The position numbers and the translations under genes were made by a program. The notes under the pieces are model-generated. The model was not told where the DNA came from. It ran no database searches and saw only the letters and a list, made by a program, of their open reading frames with translations. From Panicum virgatum (lineage: Eukaryota > Streptophyta > Magnoliopsida > Poales > Poaceae), in NCBI RefSeq assembly GCF_016808335.1, contig NC_053141.1, positions 20,219,756 through 20,283,755 of the forward strand: a stretch of DNA of 64,000 bases, given 5' to 3'. Below, one piece after another: positions 45,601 through 55,729 of this stretch. Positions within the stretch are counted from its first letter, which is position 1. Each line of letters begins with the position of its first letter.

Positions 45601-46036
45601 TATTTCATTGTCAATGGGTTAAACTCACAGGAAAAGGTGTCGATATCGACGAGTACGGAATGACAACGGTAGACCTCAAAGAGCTTAGCTATCGAGACGA
45701 ACCATTCGTCCTAGCTAAAGATGTCACTCAAGTTTTCTATGTGCAGGACATGTCTAGCAAACGAGAAAGGACAAGTACAGGAATAAATCAAGTTTTGTAG
45801 GTACCGGAGATGAGCCAAAGTGCCATATTGTTCTGGCAGGAAAAAGGAAAATTATGGGAGTCGACGATGTCATAGATGAAGAAGAATACAATAAGGTTGA
45901 AGATATGACTCCGTTCGCAGTGGAGGTTGACACAAGTATTCTTTTAGCCGAAGAGGAGGCTCCGTACGCACGTCATGATCATAATGAAGGGACGATTGTA
46001 AAGCGAACCATCATTAATATTCCCTTAGTTGAATGA
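42681..46036 (+). pseudogene. CACTA transposase (TNPD/tnp2 family), interrupted
   Basis: This is the catalytic transposase of En/Spm elements. From MSRQWMYMADRRSKEFMDGV one frame runs through a Cys-containing N-terminal domain (RCPCKFCKNEK), VCPLGLEAQKIHACPNDC, FANDARNIRFDLSIDGMNPF (catalytic Asp region), YRACTHCLEEN, LPYWEVLDVRHAIDVMHLTK, LVKEIGILGPVFLHNMFPFE and RYFAVLKKYVRNRARPEGSI. Three stops break this frame: TAG at 43842-43844, TGA at 44520-44522 and TAA at 45489-45491. A one-base loss near 45765 shifts the last part, which ends NIPLVE-stop at 46036. Introns could remove none of these stops as far as I can see. Few lesions suggest recent decay. Confidence 0.9.
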
Positions 46037-46069
46037 TTATGTCTTGTAATATTTTCTGTGAACATTATT

Positions 46070-46650
46070 AGATTTATTGGGCAATTAAATGAGTTTCTAG
46101 GCATTTATCAGATTTATTATTCAATTAACTAATTTATTAGATGATCAAATGATAAATTTGATAAATAATATAATTATTGGGAAATTAACTGATTTTCTAG
46201 CCATTTATCAGATTTATGAGGCATTTAAATGATTTATTAGGTAGTTAATAGATTTATTAAGCAATTAACAAATTTATTAGGCATTAATCAGATGTATTAT
46301 TGAATTAACTAATTTATTAGATCATTAAATGATTTTCTAGGCAATTATCAGATTTATTATGCAATTATTAGATTTATTATGAATTATCTAATTTATTAGA
46401 TGATTAAATGATTTATTATGCAATTATCAGATTTATTATGAATTATCTAATTTATTAGACGATTAAATAATTTACTAGGCAATTATCAGATTTATTACTC
46501 AATTATCTAATTTATTAGATGATTAAATTATTTATTAGGTAATTATCAGATTTATTACTCAATTATCTAATTTATTATGAGATTAAATGATTTACTACAT
46601 AATTAATATATTTATTGGGCAACTAAATGATTTTCTAGGTAATTAACTAA
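46070..46650. repeat. AT-rich tandem repeat array
   Basis: About 580 bp of degenerate copies of a 30-35-base unit built from ATTTATTAG, GCAATTATCAG and TGATTAAATGA phrases, lying just after the transposase stop inside the CACTA element. Confidence 0.85.
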
Positions 46651-46689
46651 TTTGTTTGTGAACTATTAAAAAAAGAATAGAAAAGGAGG

Positions 46690-47060
46690 TCTAAGGTACC
46701 GGTTGAAACCTTCACCCGGTACCAAAGGTACCTTTTTGCAAAAAATGGTTGCGCGGCAGGAGTCGAACCCTGGCCGCAGCTTGCAAAGTGTGTAGTGTTG
46801 CCATTGAGCTACTCTGTGAATTCGAAACAACGGGCGGCAAAAATACTAAAGACAACAGAATTTACGGCCTTAGGTACCGGTTGGTATTATTTATCCGGTA
46901 CCTTAGGCCTTTTTAGTTTCCCGCCCATTGGGAACTAAGGTAACGGGTGCAAACCTAACCGGTACCTTTGCGGTGCCTAAGGTACCGGTTGGGTTTACAA
47001 CCGGTGCCTTAGGATTTTCTTAGGTACCGGGTTATGTTTTCACCCGGTACCTAAGGGCCC
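46690..47060. repeat. Internal cluster of CACTA subterminal-type repeats
   Basis: GGTACCGGTTG and CAACCGGTACC copies in both orientations, the same motif as at the element ends, lie about 4.8 kb from either end. They come directly before the GC-rich leader of the second gene. Confidence 0.8.
46749..46823 (-). other. tRNA-like sequence (SINE or tRNA relic)
   Basis: On the minus strand TAGCTCAATGG fits the A box and GGTTCGACTCC is a perfect B box, about the spacing of a tRNA. The T-arm stem pairs badly and no clean acceptor stem forms, so it is not a functional tRNA. It lies within the internal repeat cluster of the CACTA element. Confidence 0.5.
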
Positions 47061-47560
47061 GGGTACAAAGCCCTGTTCTTCTTCCTCCCACTCTGCTTCC
47101 TCTCCAGTGCCCGATCGTCGACTTCCACGACGCACCCTCCACGCCCTCCACGCCCGATCTTCCGCCGCCCCCTCCATGCTTGGTCGTCCACCGCCGCGCC
47201 GTCTCGACGCCGCTGCCCTCAACGCCAGCCGCCCTCGACGCCCCCGCCGTCGACGCCGGCCCCGCCTCGGCGCCCCCAAGTGCCCCCGGCATCGGCCTCC
47301 ATGCCGCGCCGACCTCGAACGCCCCGGCCACCTCCACGCCGCGCCGACCTCGAGCGCCCTGGCATCGGCCTCCACGCCCCCGCCCTCGACGCCCCCGGCG
47401 CGCCGCCGGCCTTCCCCCGTGCCGCAACTCGACGATGGCCCCCTCCTACGCGCCGCGCGCCGACTCGCCGGCCTCCTCCACCGCGCCGCGCCGAGCTGCT
47501 CCCCCTCCACCACTGCCACCGACCTCCCCCCATCGACGTAAACAATGGCGCCGCCGCCGC
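47061..47560 (+). other. GC-rich leader of CACTA second gene
   Basis: Highly GC-rich and proline/arginine-biased in every frame; open frames on both strands are compositional. No domain. By position it may be promoter and 5' leader of the second CACTA gene, or captured host sequence. Confidence 0.35.
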
Positions 47561-48050
47561 CGGCTCTTGCTTTTTTCCTTTTTTTTCTTAATTATTATAT
47601 CTAATGTTTTTCTACTATTTCTAGTATTTAATTATGTAGTGAATAATGTGTAATTTTCTAGTTTGTAATTTCTATTTGTACTATTTAATTATGTGGTGAA
47701 TAATTTAGTATAGAGAGAAGAATTTAGATAGAGAGAATGTAGAGAATTTAGTATAATGAAAAGAAATAATTTCTATTTAATTTTTGCAGTGAATAATGTA
47801 CATGTCAATGTCAATTATTTGTTACTTTTTTTTACAAGTGTAATTTAGATGTACATGTATTCAAAGACTTCAATTTATTGTAAATATACATGTATTTAAA
47901 GACTTAAATTTATTGTAAATGGACATGTATTCAAAGACTTCAATTTATCAAGCTCCTCTGTAACTCATTACATGTATTCCATGTGTAATTTAGATTGATT
48001 TAAATTAATTCTCGAGCTCGAACACCTCGACGCTTTAAATTTAGAGTGCG
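47561..48050. repeat. AT-rich segment with 49-bp tandem repeats
   Basis: Three copies of a roughly 49-bp unit with ACATGTATTCAAAGACTTCA lie at about 47850-47960. The rest is AT-rich noncoding sequence. Confidence 0.75.
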
Positions 48051-48540
48051 GCCCTCTAACGCGTTACTAACACACTCGCACTCCCTCTCTCTCACACACA
48101 CACACTAACACTCTCTCTGTCTCTCTCTCTCACACACACACACACACACTCTCACACACACGTTAACACACTAACACTAACACTAACACACACACACACT
48201 AACACCTCGACGCTTTAAATTTAGAGCGCGGCCCCCTAACACCGACTCTATCTCGCTGTCTCCTCACCGATACTCGGTCTCTCGCTCACACACACACACA
48301 CACTCTCACACACACACACTCACTCACACACACTCACACTGACTCACACACACACTCACTAACTCTCTCTCTCTTTCTCTGTCCCACTAACACACAAACA
48401 CACACACACTGACTCACACACACTCACTAACTCTCTCTCTCTGTCCCACTAACACACAAACACACACACACTCTCTCTCTCTCTCCCTCTAACATACACA
48501 CACTCTCTCTCACACACTCTCTCTCTCTTTCAAACACACA
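48051..48540. repeat. (CA)n/(CT)n low-complexity tract
   Basis: Nearly 490 bp of CACACA and CTCTCT runs with ACTAAC interspersed. ACCTCGACGCTTTAAATTTA appears at about 48022 and 48203, marking an internal duplication of about 180 bp. Confidence 0.85.
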
Positions 48541-48622
48541 TATTCGTTCAAAGAATTGAATTCTCCTGCTTCATTTAAGAATGGACACATACTCTAACAC
48601 AGTTTTACGGTTTCAGTTAAGG

Positions 48623-51600
48623 ATGGACCCCCTCGGTGATGATGAGGCCGCCAGGCAATACATGTTGGACGCAATAAATGAAGATACGAGGGCCAACACC
48701 ACCCAGCCAATCGGTGAAGAAGATGCTCGGACAGCTGATTCGTTCCTGAATATGTCTGGAGATGCCGATGAAGAAGATGATGACTTTGCGCCGCCGCCCA
48801 ATCAACAGCAGCATGTTCCAGTACGAATCTTAAAACTATATGCATGGTGACTTCGGTAGATTAGTTTTGTGATTAACATATCTTTTCTGTAATTTAGTCG
48901 ACCTCCGCATCGACTTCGTTGAGCCAGTCAAAAGGGAGACTCCGGCCAACCAAGAAAATGGAGGGAAGATAGGTCGTCACAGAAGTGGACGCAGAGGGCT
49001 GTCCAAGTGCTCCAGAGGCTGCTAGCACAAAATTTATCAACCAATGTGGGGTTATTGTTCGGGCAAGAATTCCGATCACCACAAGACTATGGAAAAAGAG
49101 CAAACCCGAAGAACAGCAACACGCCGTGCCTGCACATCAGAAGGAAATGCTATGGGCAGAACTCAAGGATATGTTCACTCTTCCTGAAGGAGTTGACCAA
49201 GAACTTGTGAAGAAATGTGCCTTGAAAAAGATGGCCCTTGGCTTTGCAACTTTCAAGAAGAAGTTGTACATCAATTACATCAAAAAGGATAAGGAGCCGA
49301 ACTGGGACGATCTTTCCCAGGTTAAACCATACTGGGAGGAGTTCAAACAATACAAACTATCAGAGGAAGCCCAAGAAAAATCCAAACAGGCCAAGGTGAA
49401 TGCAGCAAATAAGAAGTACAACCACCACCTTGGGGCTGCCGGGTACAAGAAGTCAATAAAAAATGGCAGAAGATGGAGCAGGTCCTTATGGATAGAGGCA
49501 TCAGGCCGACGACTAGGGATTGGCCGGATAGATCCAAGTGGTGGTTATTTGCTAATGGCGTGACACTAAACCAGTTGGATTGAAATTTGGTCGTGCCCGA
49601 GCATATGCAAGAAGTGTCCCGCGATCTAGTCGCTGCAATAGATGAGACCCAACAAGGAACATTCCATCCTCAAAGGGAGAATGATGAGCCGATAAGGACA
49701 TTAAAGAATCCGGAACACCTTGGATGAGCCCGCGGCATCGGCGTGGTCCCATGGAAAGTTGCTTGGGCCGGAGATTCCTCTTACAAGACTCACCGAAAGA
49801 GCAAAGCCGAACAGGAAGAGAAACTTCGTGCCATGCAAGAAGAGATGACAAGGAAGGTTGCGTCCTTGGAATCTCAGATGGACCCCAGTGTCAATAAGGC
49901 AGTGCAGCTAGCTCTAAACCAAAGGGGCACTGCTGGGTCTCACCCGGATGTTGTGATAAGCCCGGTCTCTCAGCGACGCAGCAGCTGTGCATCCACAGCG
50001 GCGCCCGACGTACAAGCGGAACAGCAACCCCATATTGAGCCAACGGCGGTAGATGACCAGAGGTATCCAGTGGACGATGTCACCATGCCGACACCGTGCG
50101 AGCTTCATGTGCGAGCAAGAAATATATCCATTCATGTCGCATACGGGTCAGCCCTGCCCCTAAATCCTTCTACTACAATTCATGGAAGGCCGATACCCCC
50201 TGGCTACACCTCCGTCACAGTCGAGCAGATAGTTGGAAACAATGAGGATCTTGAGCTCGACTTCGTTGGAGGGGATGGAGAGAAGACATTGGGAGACACA
50301 CTGCACGGGGTCGTTCTATGGCGCAAGGCCGACATCAAACTTACTGCAAGCACAACGGCTCCCGTGCAGACCGATCGCCCGTCTCCGCGGTCTCCCTCAC
50401 CGCCGTCCCCACAACCACCTCCTTCACCACCGTCTCCACCGGCGCAAAGGGCCACGAGTACTCCAACTCCTCCTGACCCAGAAAAAGGAAAGAAAAAGAC
50501 AGCATCCGGCTTCCCAGCGGCTGGATCCTCAAAGAAGAAGCAGAAAACGATCGAAAGAAAATTAACCTATGAGAAAACTGCTGAGAAATTGGAAGAGGAG
50601 ACTGCTCAATATATAAAAGAATAATTGAAGCCTAAAGTCCCCCCGCCGAGGGAAAAGGTACCTTTAGAACTAGGAAAAAAGCTTCTCGCAAACCTAGACA
50701 ACCCACCAAAATCGAAAAGCTTACCCTCGGACTATGATTGTACTCTGACAAAAGCACACAAGATCAGAAATCTGAAGATAAAATGTGGCAAGACCATTCC
50801 TCAGCTTGGCACACAATAAAAAGGACTCGAGCCCCTCCGGGTGCCAGGGTTGCCACTCCTACACCCGACGGACGTACAACTCCAGGCGGACCTACAGGCC
50901 GCGATATTTCTTTCTGAAACTGGATTAACGCTAGAGGAGGCAACAGGGCAAGTGGAGGCAGAAATCCCTGTCGCTCCCGTTCTTACTCTATTCCAGCATG
51001 GAAAATCTTTTGTCACTGAGGAAGAGGAGAAAAGTCTAGGCACGCAGATGATCAATTTGCATATATGGTACCTGCGAATGTCGAAGGATCATGGGAAAAT
51101 GTTTGGAGTCAAGTATCGTGACCATGATATCTTCCGCGGGGAGGAGGACTTTTGGGTGTACTTCGAAAATTTATATCACATTTACCATCGACAAGCCCTC
51201 GACGCCGCTATCATCACCATTTGGGTTTTGTAAGTATCACTTACCTCTACATTAATACTTTTTGTTAACAAGAACATAATTATATGTGTGCATTATAAAA
51301 TTTCTATTGTATCGTTTAGACAGGAGACCCAAAGAAGCCGAAAACATGGATGGCACCATCAGATCGGCTTCATGTCTCCTTTGCTAGTCAACCAGAAACT
51401 GCTCAACGAAAATTAAGGAAACGTGCCAAGACATGTACGATTCGTTGACTAGGCAAAATTAAAAATCCTATATATTCATACCATACAACTTTGGGTAAGC
51501 CTTGGTTGACTCAATCCTCTGTTATATTACTAAATAAATACTAAGTCGTCTAATGCATGTATGTATATATCCTATCTATATCCGCAGTTATCATTGTATT

Positions 51601-52273
51601 TTACTCATACTTTCCGCAGAGACCGACAATCTTATAGTCTTTGACTCAATGAGAAATCCAAAGTCCGCAATCCAACATATCATAGACCCCTTGAACAGGT
51701 AAGTTCAGTTTGCACAATCAAATTTTTTTTCTGTTAATAACAATTTATGAATATCAAACTTAACTTTGAGCGCAGGGTTTGGAAAAAATTTGTGAAAAAT
51801 AACAAAGGACGTGGTCAATGGAGGCCCGAACTGAACGTTAACATGGATTATCCGGTATGTTGATTCATAAAGATTTGTCTAGTTAAGTATATAATCTCAA
51901 ATTATTCTAAATTGAGTAATTTATTTGTTTCTCCTTAAGTGTGCGAGACAACAACAAGGAACTGATTGGTGCGGGTACTACGTATGCGACTACTTGCACA
52001 TCATGACTCCATGCGGGAAGGTTACTGATGAAGACACGAGAGTACGTCCAAACCGTTCACTAGTATATTTTCATAATTGTACTAACGCACATGATGTTAA
52101 TCCTTTTTTCTAAATGATAGATGTCTCAAATAGGGGATGAATGTTACTCTACTGATCGGATCAACGCCGTGTGCGAGCAGCTCGCCGGATTCATTTTGAA
52201 CGAGATCTTGGATCCTAGAGGCGAGTTCTACCACGACGGTCACATCGATAGAGGACTTCCATCTACCTCCTGA
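48623..52273 (+). pseudogene. CACTA second gene: TNPA-like plus Ulp1-like protease
   Basis: A DNA-binding accessory protein with a C-terminal C48-type protease, as in grass CACTA elements. Exon 48623-48820 (MDPLGDDEAARQYMLDAI) splices to 48898, followed by the plant transposase_24-like block (TRLWKKSKPEEQQHAVPAHQ, KKCALKKMALGFATFKKKLY), a Pro-rich linker (50380-50460), a basic NLS-like KKKQK and an acidic coiled-coil stretch. Stops occur at 48970-48972, about 49581, 50622-50624 and 50817, with a frameshift near 49460. The protease exons 51588-51698, 51776-51854, 51940-52041 and 52121-52273 keep His (YHCILLIL), Asp (VFDSMR) and Cys (DWCGYYVC). The whole gene is dead but the protease triad is intact. 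Confidence 0.8.
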
Positions 52274-52554
52274 GGGGACCAGTAGTTGGACTACAAACAT
52301 GACTTGTACATTTATAAATATTTTTAAACATTATGTCTTGATGTTTGTAAATTTGTAAATATATTAGTTCATCTAATTAGCTTAATTATATGCTCGCATT
52401 TCACTTTTAATTAGTTTCAAATATTCTCTGAAAACGAACATGAACGACCAATGAACGTATAGTACTGTAGAGTTTGAGTGCGTTTAGCAATTATAAAAGA
52501 ATAAACAGTAATAAATATAACAAACAAAATTGGATTTGGGAAAAAAAGAAAAAT

Positions 52555-52790
52555 GTCATTGGTACTGGTTGGAAAGACCAACCGGTACCAAATAGGCTGC
52601 CACCTTGCGTCAGCGTGGCAGCCTCTTTGGTACCGGTTGGACTTTCCAACCGGTACCAATGGGTGCCTAAGGCATCGGGTTAAATACCCGGTGTCCTAAG
52701 ACGAGGCCATTGGTCTCGGTTGGCGGGAACCGGTTGGAAAATCGGTGTCTAAGGCCATTTCCAACCGGTTCCCATGGCCCGTTTTCTAGT
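52555..52790. repeat. Right subterminal repeats of CACTA
   Basis: Inverted copies of GGTACCGGTTGG/CCAACCGGTACC, with GGCTGCCAC...GTGGCAGCC between them, form a large palindrome around 52558-52660. More ACCGGTT copies lead to the terminus at 52794. Confidence 0.85.
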
Positions 52791-52797
52791 AGTGATC

Positions 52798-53207
52798 GTC
52801 CTGCATCGACATCGTTCGACTACTTCAAGCAAGGCCAGTCGAATAGCATGAACGCTATTCCAGCTAGTGACGATGCATCCAATGCCTCTGGCACTGGTCC
52901 CGCCTTGGGGTACAGTCTGAAACTCATGTGTTTTATTCTGTATATTTTTATATTAATTTTGAACACTTGCACATGCTCTGTTTCACTCACAATAGTCATG
53001 AAAATATTGTTCATTTACATGTTTAATTTTGAAATTAAAATATGTCCAAAAATGTCTATATTTCTAACAATGAAAATATTGTTCATTTACATGTTTAATT
53101 TTGAAATTAAAATATGTCCAAAAATGTCTATATTTCTAACAATTCTCTGCAGAATGGCTGCTAAGGCCGCCGTCCCCTGGCAGCTATCAAGAATTCAAGA
53201 TGAGAAC
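52798..53207 (+). mobile_element. Copia LTR, second part, and flank
   Basis: Directly continues the LTR interrupted at 41874 (GACTACTTC phrases on both sides of the CACTA). The 3' end is uncertain. A 72-bp tandem duplication occupies 52998-53069 and 53070-53141. Confidence 0.55.
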
Positions 53208-53210
53208 GTA

Positions 53211-53512
53211 GGCCCCGTTTGGGAGGGCTTCTGTAGCGGCTTCACGAGCGGCTCCAGGTGAAGCCCTCTCAAACGTTTGTTTTGTAACCGGCTTCACGTG
53301 TGAAGCCGGTCCTGAAGCCATCGGCGGCTTACACAGGCAAGGTGCAGCCATGAAATCGTGGCTTCACGCGGCTTACACATCAATCTAACAAGTGAAGTTG
53401 TTTTGTCAAACATTTTCTAAAAGGGCTCCAACTCCACCAGAGAAGCCGCTCCATCTGAGGAGCCAGCACCGGAGCTGTTTTTGGAAGAGCCGGAGCCCTG
53501 CCAAACATGCCC
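53211..53512. mobile_element. 302-bp MITE
   Basis: Starts GGCCCCGTTTGGGAGGGCTT and ends CCTGCCAAACATGCC, an imperfect inverted pair, with GTA on both sides (53208-53210 and 53513-53515). The interior repeats GGCTTCAC/GTGAAGCC motifs. Confidence 0.7.
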
Positions 53513-53585
53513 GTAGTCTTGACAACTCAAAGAAAAAAAGCAAGGAACATGCCAGGACTTAAGGCCATGCATCACGCGTACGCGC

Positions 53586-54182
53586 ATGCACGAGCTCACC
53601 ACGCCTTGGCCTCCTCTCCTCCTGAAGGTGCACGCATCGGAGCCAAGAAGTAGCCGCCAGCGATGTGGTCTCTTCTCTCCGCACCCACCGGTGTCGTTGC
53701 CGACCGGCAAGGACTACCAGCGCATCAGCGCCGTCGTCCTCGACTCGCGGCGCCGGCTCACCCGGCAAGATCGTCCTGCACCGCGCTCGGTCGGCGTCCA
53801 GGCTGCAAACGTGCAAGTCGTTCGCTGCGGCAGCCGCGACACTGCGGCAGGGGAGCGCCGCGTCGTGCTCTACTTCACCTCCCTCTGCACCGTGCACGGC
53901 ACCTTCGAGGACTGCCGCACCGTGCGCACCATCCTCCGGGGCCTCCGCATCGCCGTCGACGAGCGAGACGTGTCCATGGACGCTGCCTACCTCGCCGAGC
54001 TCCATGTGCTGATGCGGCGGGACCACCCACCCCTGCCGCAGCTCTTCGTCGGTGGCAGGCTCGCATCGTGCGGTGGATCTCGGTTTGCTGACGAACCAGA
54101 TCCATTCCACAAGACCAACTTCAGCAGGGTTGCTAAATGGGCTTCTATCTTCATATTTTTCTTGGTGGATGTAAAAATTTGA
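53586..54182 (+). pseudogene. Glutaredoxin-like domain protein, C-terminally truncated
   Basis: An intronless frame gives [53 protein letters not shown] and [12 protein letters not shown]. This is the glutaredoxin-like fold of the plant At5g39865-type family: VVLYFTSL strand, VDERDVSMD, and the cis-Pro LPQLFVGG motif. The usual dithiol CPxC is absent, as in that family. After GGRL the expected GG-(A/D)E-x-x-x-LHE-x-GEL and the C-terminal CxxC zinc region are missing, replaced by repeat and inserted sequence ([12 protein letters not shown]...). The N-terminus is also short and shows no clear family start. Probably a non-functional fragment. Confidence 0.7.
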
Positions 54183-54692
54183 TCTCCAGCAGGTCTTCCA
54201 AATAGACTGCCATTTTAGTAGGTCTTTCAAATTTCTCCCCCCACTCCTTTAATTGGTGGCCTTCTATTTGGGCTGCCAACTATGAGCTCTCTATAGAAGC
54301 CTAATTTACTCGTCCAGTTGGGGTGGAGGCCCATATTTAAGTGATTAAAATTTAAAAGTGAACTTCTAAATAGACATTTGTTCACCCAAATTTAGAAAGA
54401 CTACTAGAATTGCTCTAAGGCTCGCATCGTGCGGTGGATCTCTGTTTGCTGACGAACCGATCCATTCCATGCGAATGAACCAAAACCAAATGAAGATACG
54501 CCAGAGAAGCTAGAGTTGGTAGGTAACTATTCAATATGGAAAGGTCCGCTACAAAGCTCGCATCGTGCGGTGGATCTCGGTTTGCTGACGAACCGATCCA
54601 TTGCATGCGAATGAACCAAAACCAAATGAAGATACGCCAGAGAAGCTAGAGTTGGTAGGTAACTATTCAATATGGAAAGGTCCGCTACAAAG
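54060..54692 (+). repeat. 136-bp tandem repeats at the glutaredoxin-like 3' end
   Basis: CTCGCATCGTGCGGTGGATC recurs at 54060, 54421 and 54557. The last two are complete adjacent 136-bp units. The first is broken after about 48 bases by a roughly 310-bp AT-rich insertion (54108-54418). The first copy overlaps the reading frame of the glutaredoxin-like fragment. Confidence 0.85.
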
Positions 54693-54926
54693 GCTGTGTC
54701 TAGTTCCGTAAAAAGTTTTCAAAATTTTTCACTGACGCACATCACATCAAATTTTACGATACATACATGGAGTATTAAATGTATTTAAAAAATATAACTA
54801 TTTGCACAGTTTAGTTGTCAATGACGAGACGAATCTTTTGAGACTAATTACTCCATGATTGGACAATAGTTGTCAAATAAAATCGAAACATGCTACAACA
54901 ATTTTTTTCGCGAACTAAACACACCC
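54692..54926. mobile_element. 235-bp MITE
   Basis: Starts GGCTGTGTCTAGTTCCG and ends CGAACTAAACACACCC, an inverted pair, flanked by AAA on both sides. Shares GACGAGACGAATCTTTTGAG with the PIF/Tourist-like MITEs of this window. Confidence 0.7.
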
Positions 54927-55258
54927 AAAGTATTTTAGAAAACCATCATACAAGAACATTGATGATAGGTGTTGACGCGTTCAGAATTTTGGAAACAATT
55001 TTGGGCCGGCCTGGAAACCATTTTTTGGGCGCTTCCGAGCTAAATATAGAAAGTATTTTGGGTATAGGTGGGTGCGCAAGCAAAAATTTTGATGACAAAA
55101 AAAGCACTAAAATGACAGAAGTATTTTGCTGCATACAATTTTTTTTTGTCGCAGAAAACTTTTTCTCACCCTAGACCTGACAAGTGGGGTTTTCGTGAGG
55201 AGTATTTTTAGGTGAAAAATGTTTTCAATTGTTTTGGTTTTTTATATTTTATAGTATA
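54927..55258. other. Noncoding DNA, possibly Helitron-related
   Basis: On the minus strand it follows the Helitron-like 5' end at 55260. No gene seen. Confidence 0.4.
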
Positions 55259-55260
55259 GA
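55190..55260 (-). mobile_element. Helitron-like 5' end, minus strand
   Basis: On the minus strand A/TCTATACTATAAAATA at 55260 continues CCAAAACAATTGAAAAC and TTTTCACCTAAAA, matching the start of the sequence at 19486. Its 3' end to the left was not found. Confidence 0.5.
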
Positions 55261-55729
55261 TAGATAGACTAACGACTAAACGTCTAAACCCTATGTCTAT
55301 ATTCTACTGCAAAATCATCACCCTGACTAATTATTTTTGTAAATTGGTAAATCTTGTGATATGATTTATGTTCTTTTCATTGAATCATAAAAACTTCCAC
55401 AGTTTTTCAATAGGAATTTCTTATGAAACTCACTGAACTTATTCTAATTTTACTTTTATCTTGAACTTCTTTTTAAAATTTGATTCAGCATGAGCAGAAC
55501 TTCTTTTTTCAATGACACGATACTGGCTTAAACCTTCCATTTTCTTAATTCCGGAGACAAACATGATATACGGTCAAAACATATAGATTATATGAAATCG
55601 GCTTAAAACTTAAAAACTTTCTATTTCCTTTCCTCGAAACGCAGTCCAGACTCCAAAGACGGGCGTTTTCAGCCAATCAGCCATTCAGCCTCCCTTTCAA
55701 ACCCAAGCTGTCTGCTTTCCCCACCGGAA
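55261..55729 (+). promoter_or_regulatory. Upstream region of second WDR76-like gene
   Basis: AT-rich; a CCAAT box (AGCCAATCAGCC) lies at about 55672, some 60 bases before the start codon. No E2F-type motif like that of the other copy was seen. No gene. Confidence 0.4.

Larger units (their letters stand above)
41875..52794 (+). mobile_element. Complete CACTA (En/Spm) transposon, 10,920 bp
   Basis: The left end is CACTACTAGAAAA then TGGGCCAT, and the right end read on the minus strand is CACTACTAGAAAA then CGGGCCAT: terminal repeats of about 24 bp with two mismatches. ATC flanks both sides. Inside are a TNPD-type transposase with three nonsense codons and one frameshift, a TNPA/protease-type second gene, two tandem-repeat blocks and three clusters of ACCGGT-rich repeats. 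Both ends are sound, so it could be moved by a transposase made elsewhere. It inserted in the copia LTR. Confidence 0.93.

Noticed and set aside
46749..46823. Functional tRNA gene
   Set aside because: The A and B boxes fit but the T-arm and acceptor stem do not pair.
47032..47653. Open frames in the GC-rich part of the CACTA element
   Set aside because: Overlapping frames on both strands with compositional bias only; treated as leader sequence.
48051..48540. CRISPR-like or satellite array
   Set aside because: It is a simple CA/CT low-complexity tract without regular repeat-spacer structure.
53559..54230. 223-codon minus-strand frame opposite the glutaredoxin-like fragment
   Set aside because: Antisense shadow; the plus frame holds the glutaredoxin-like motifs.
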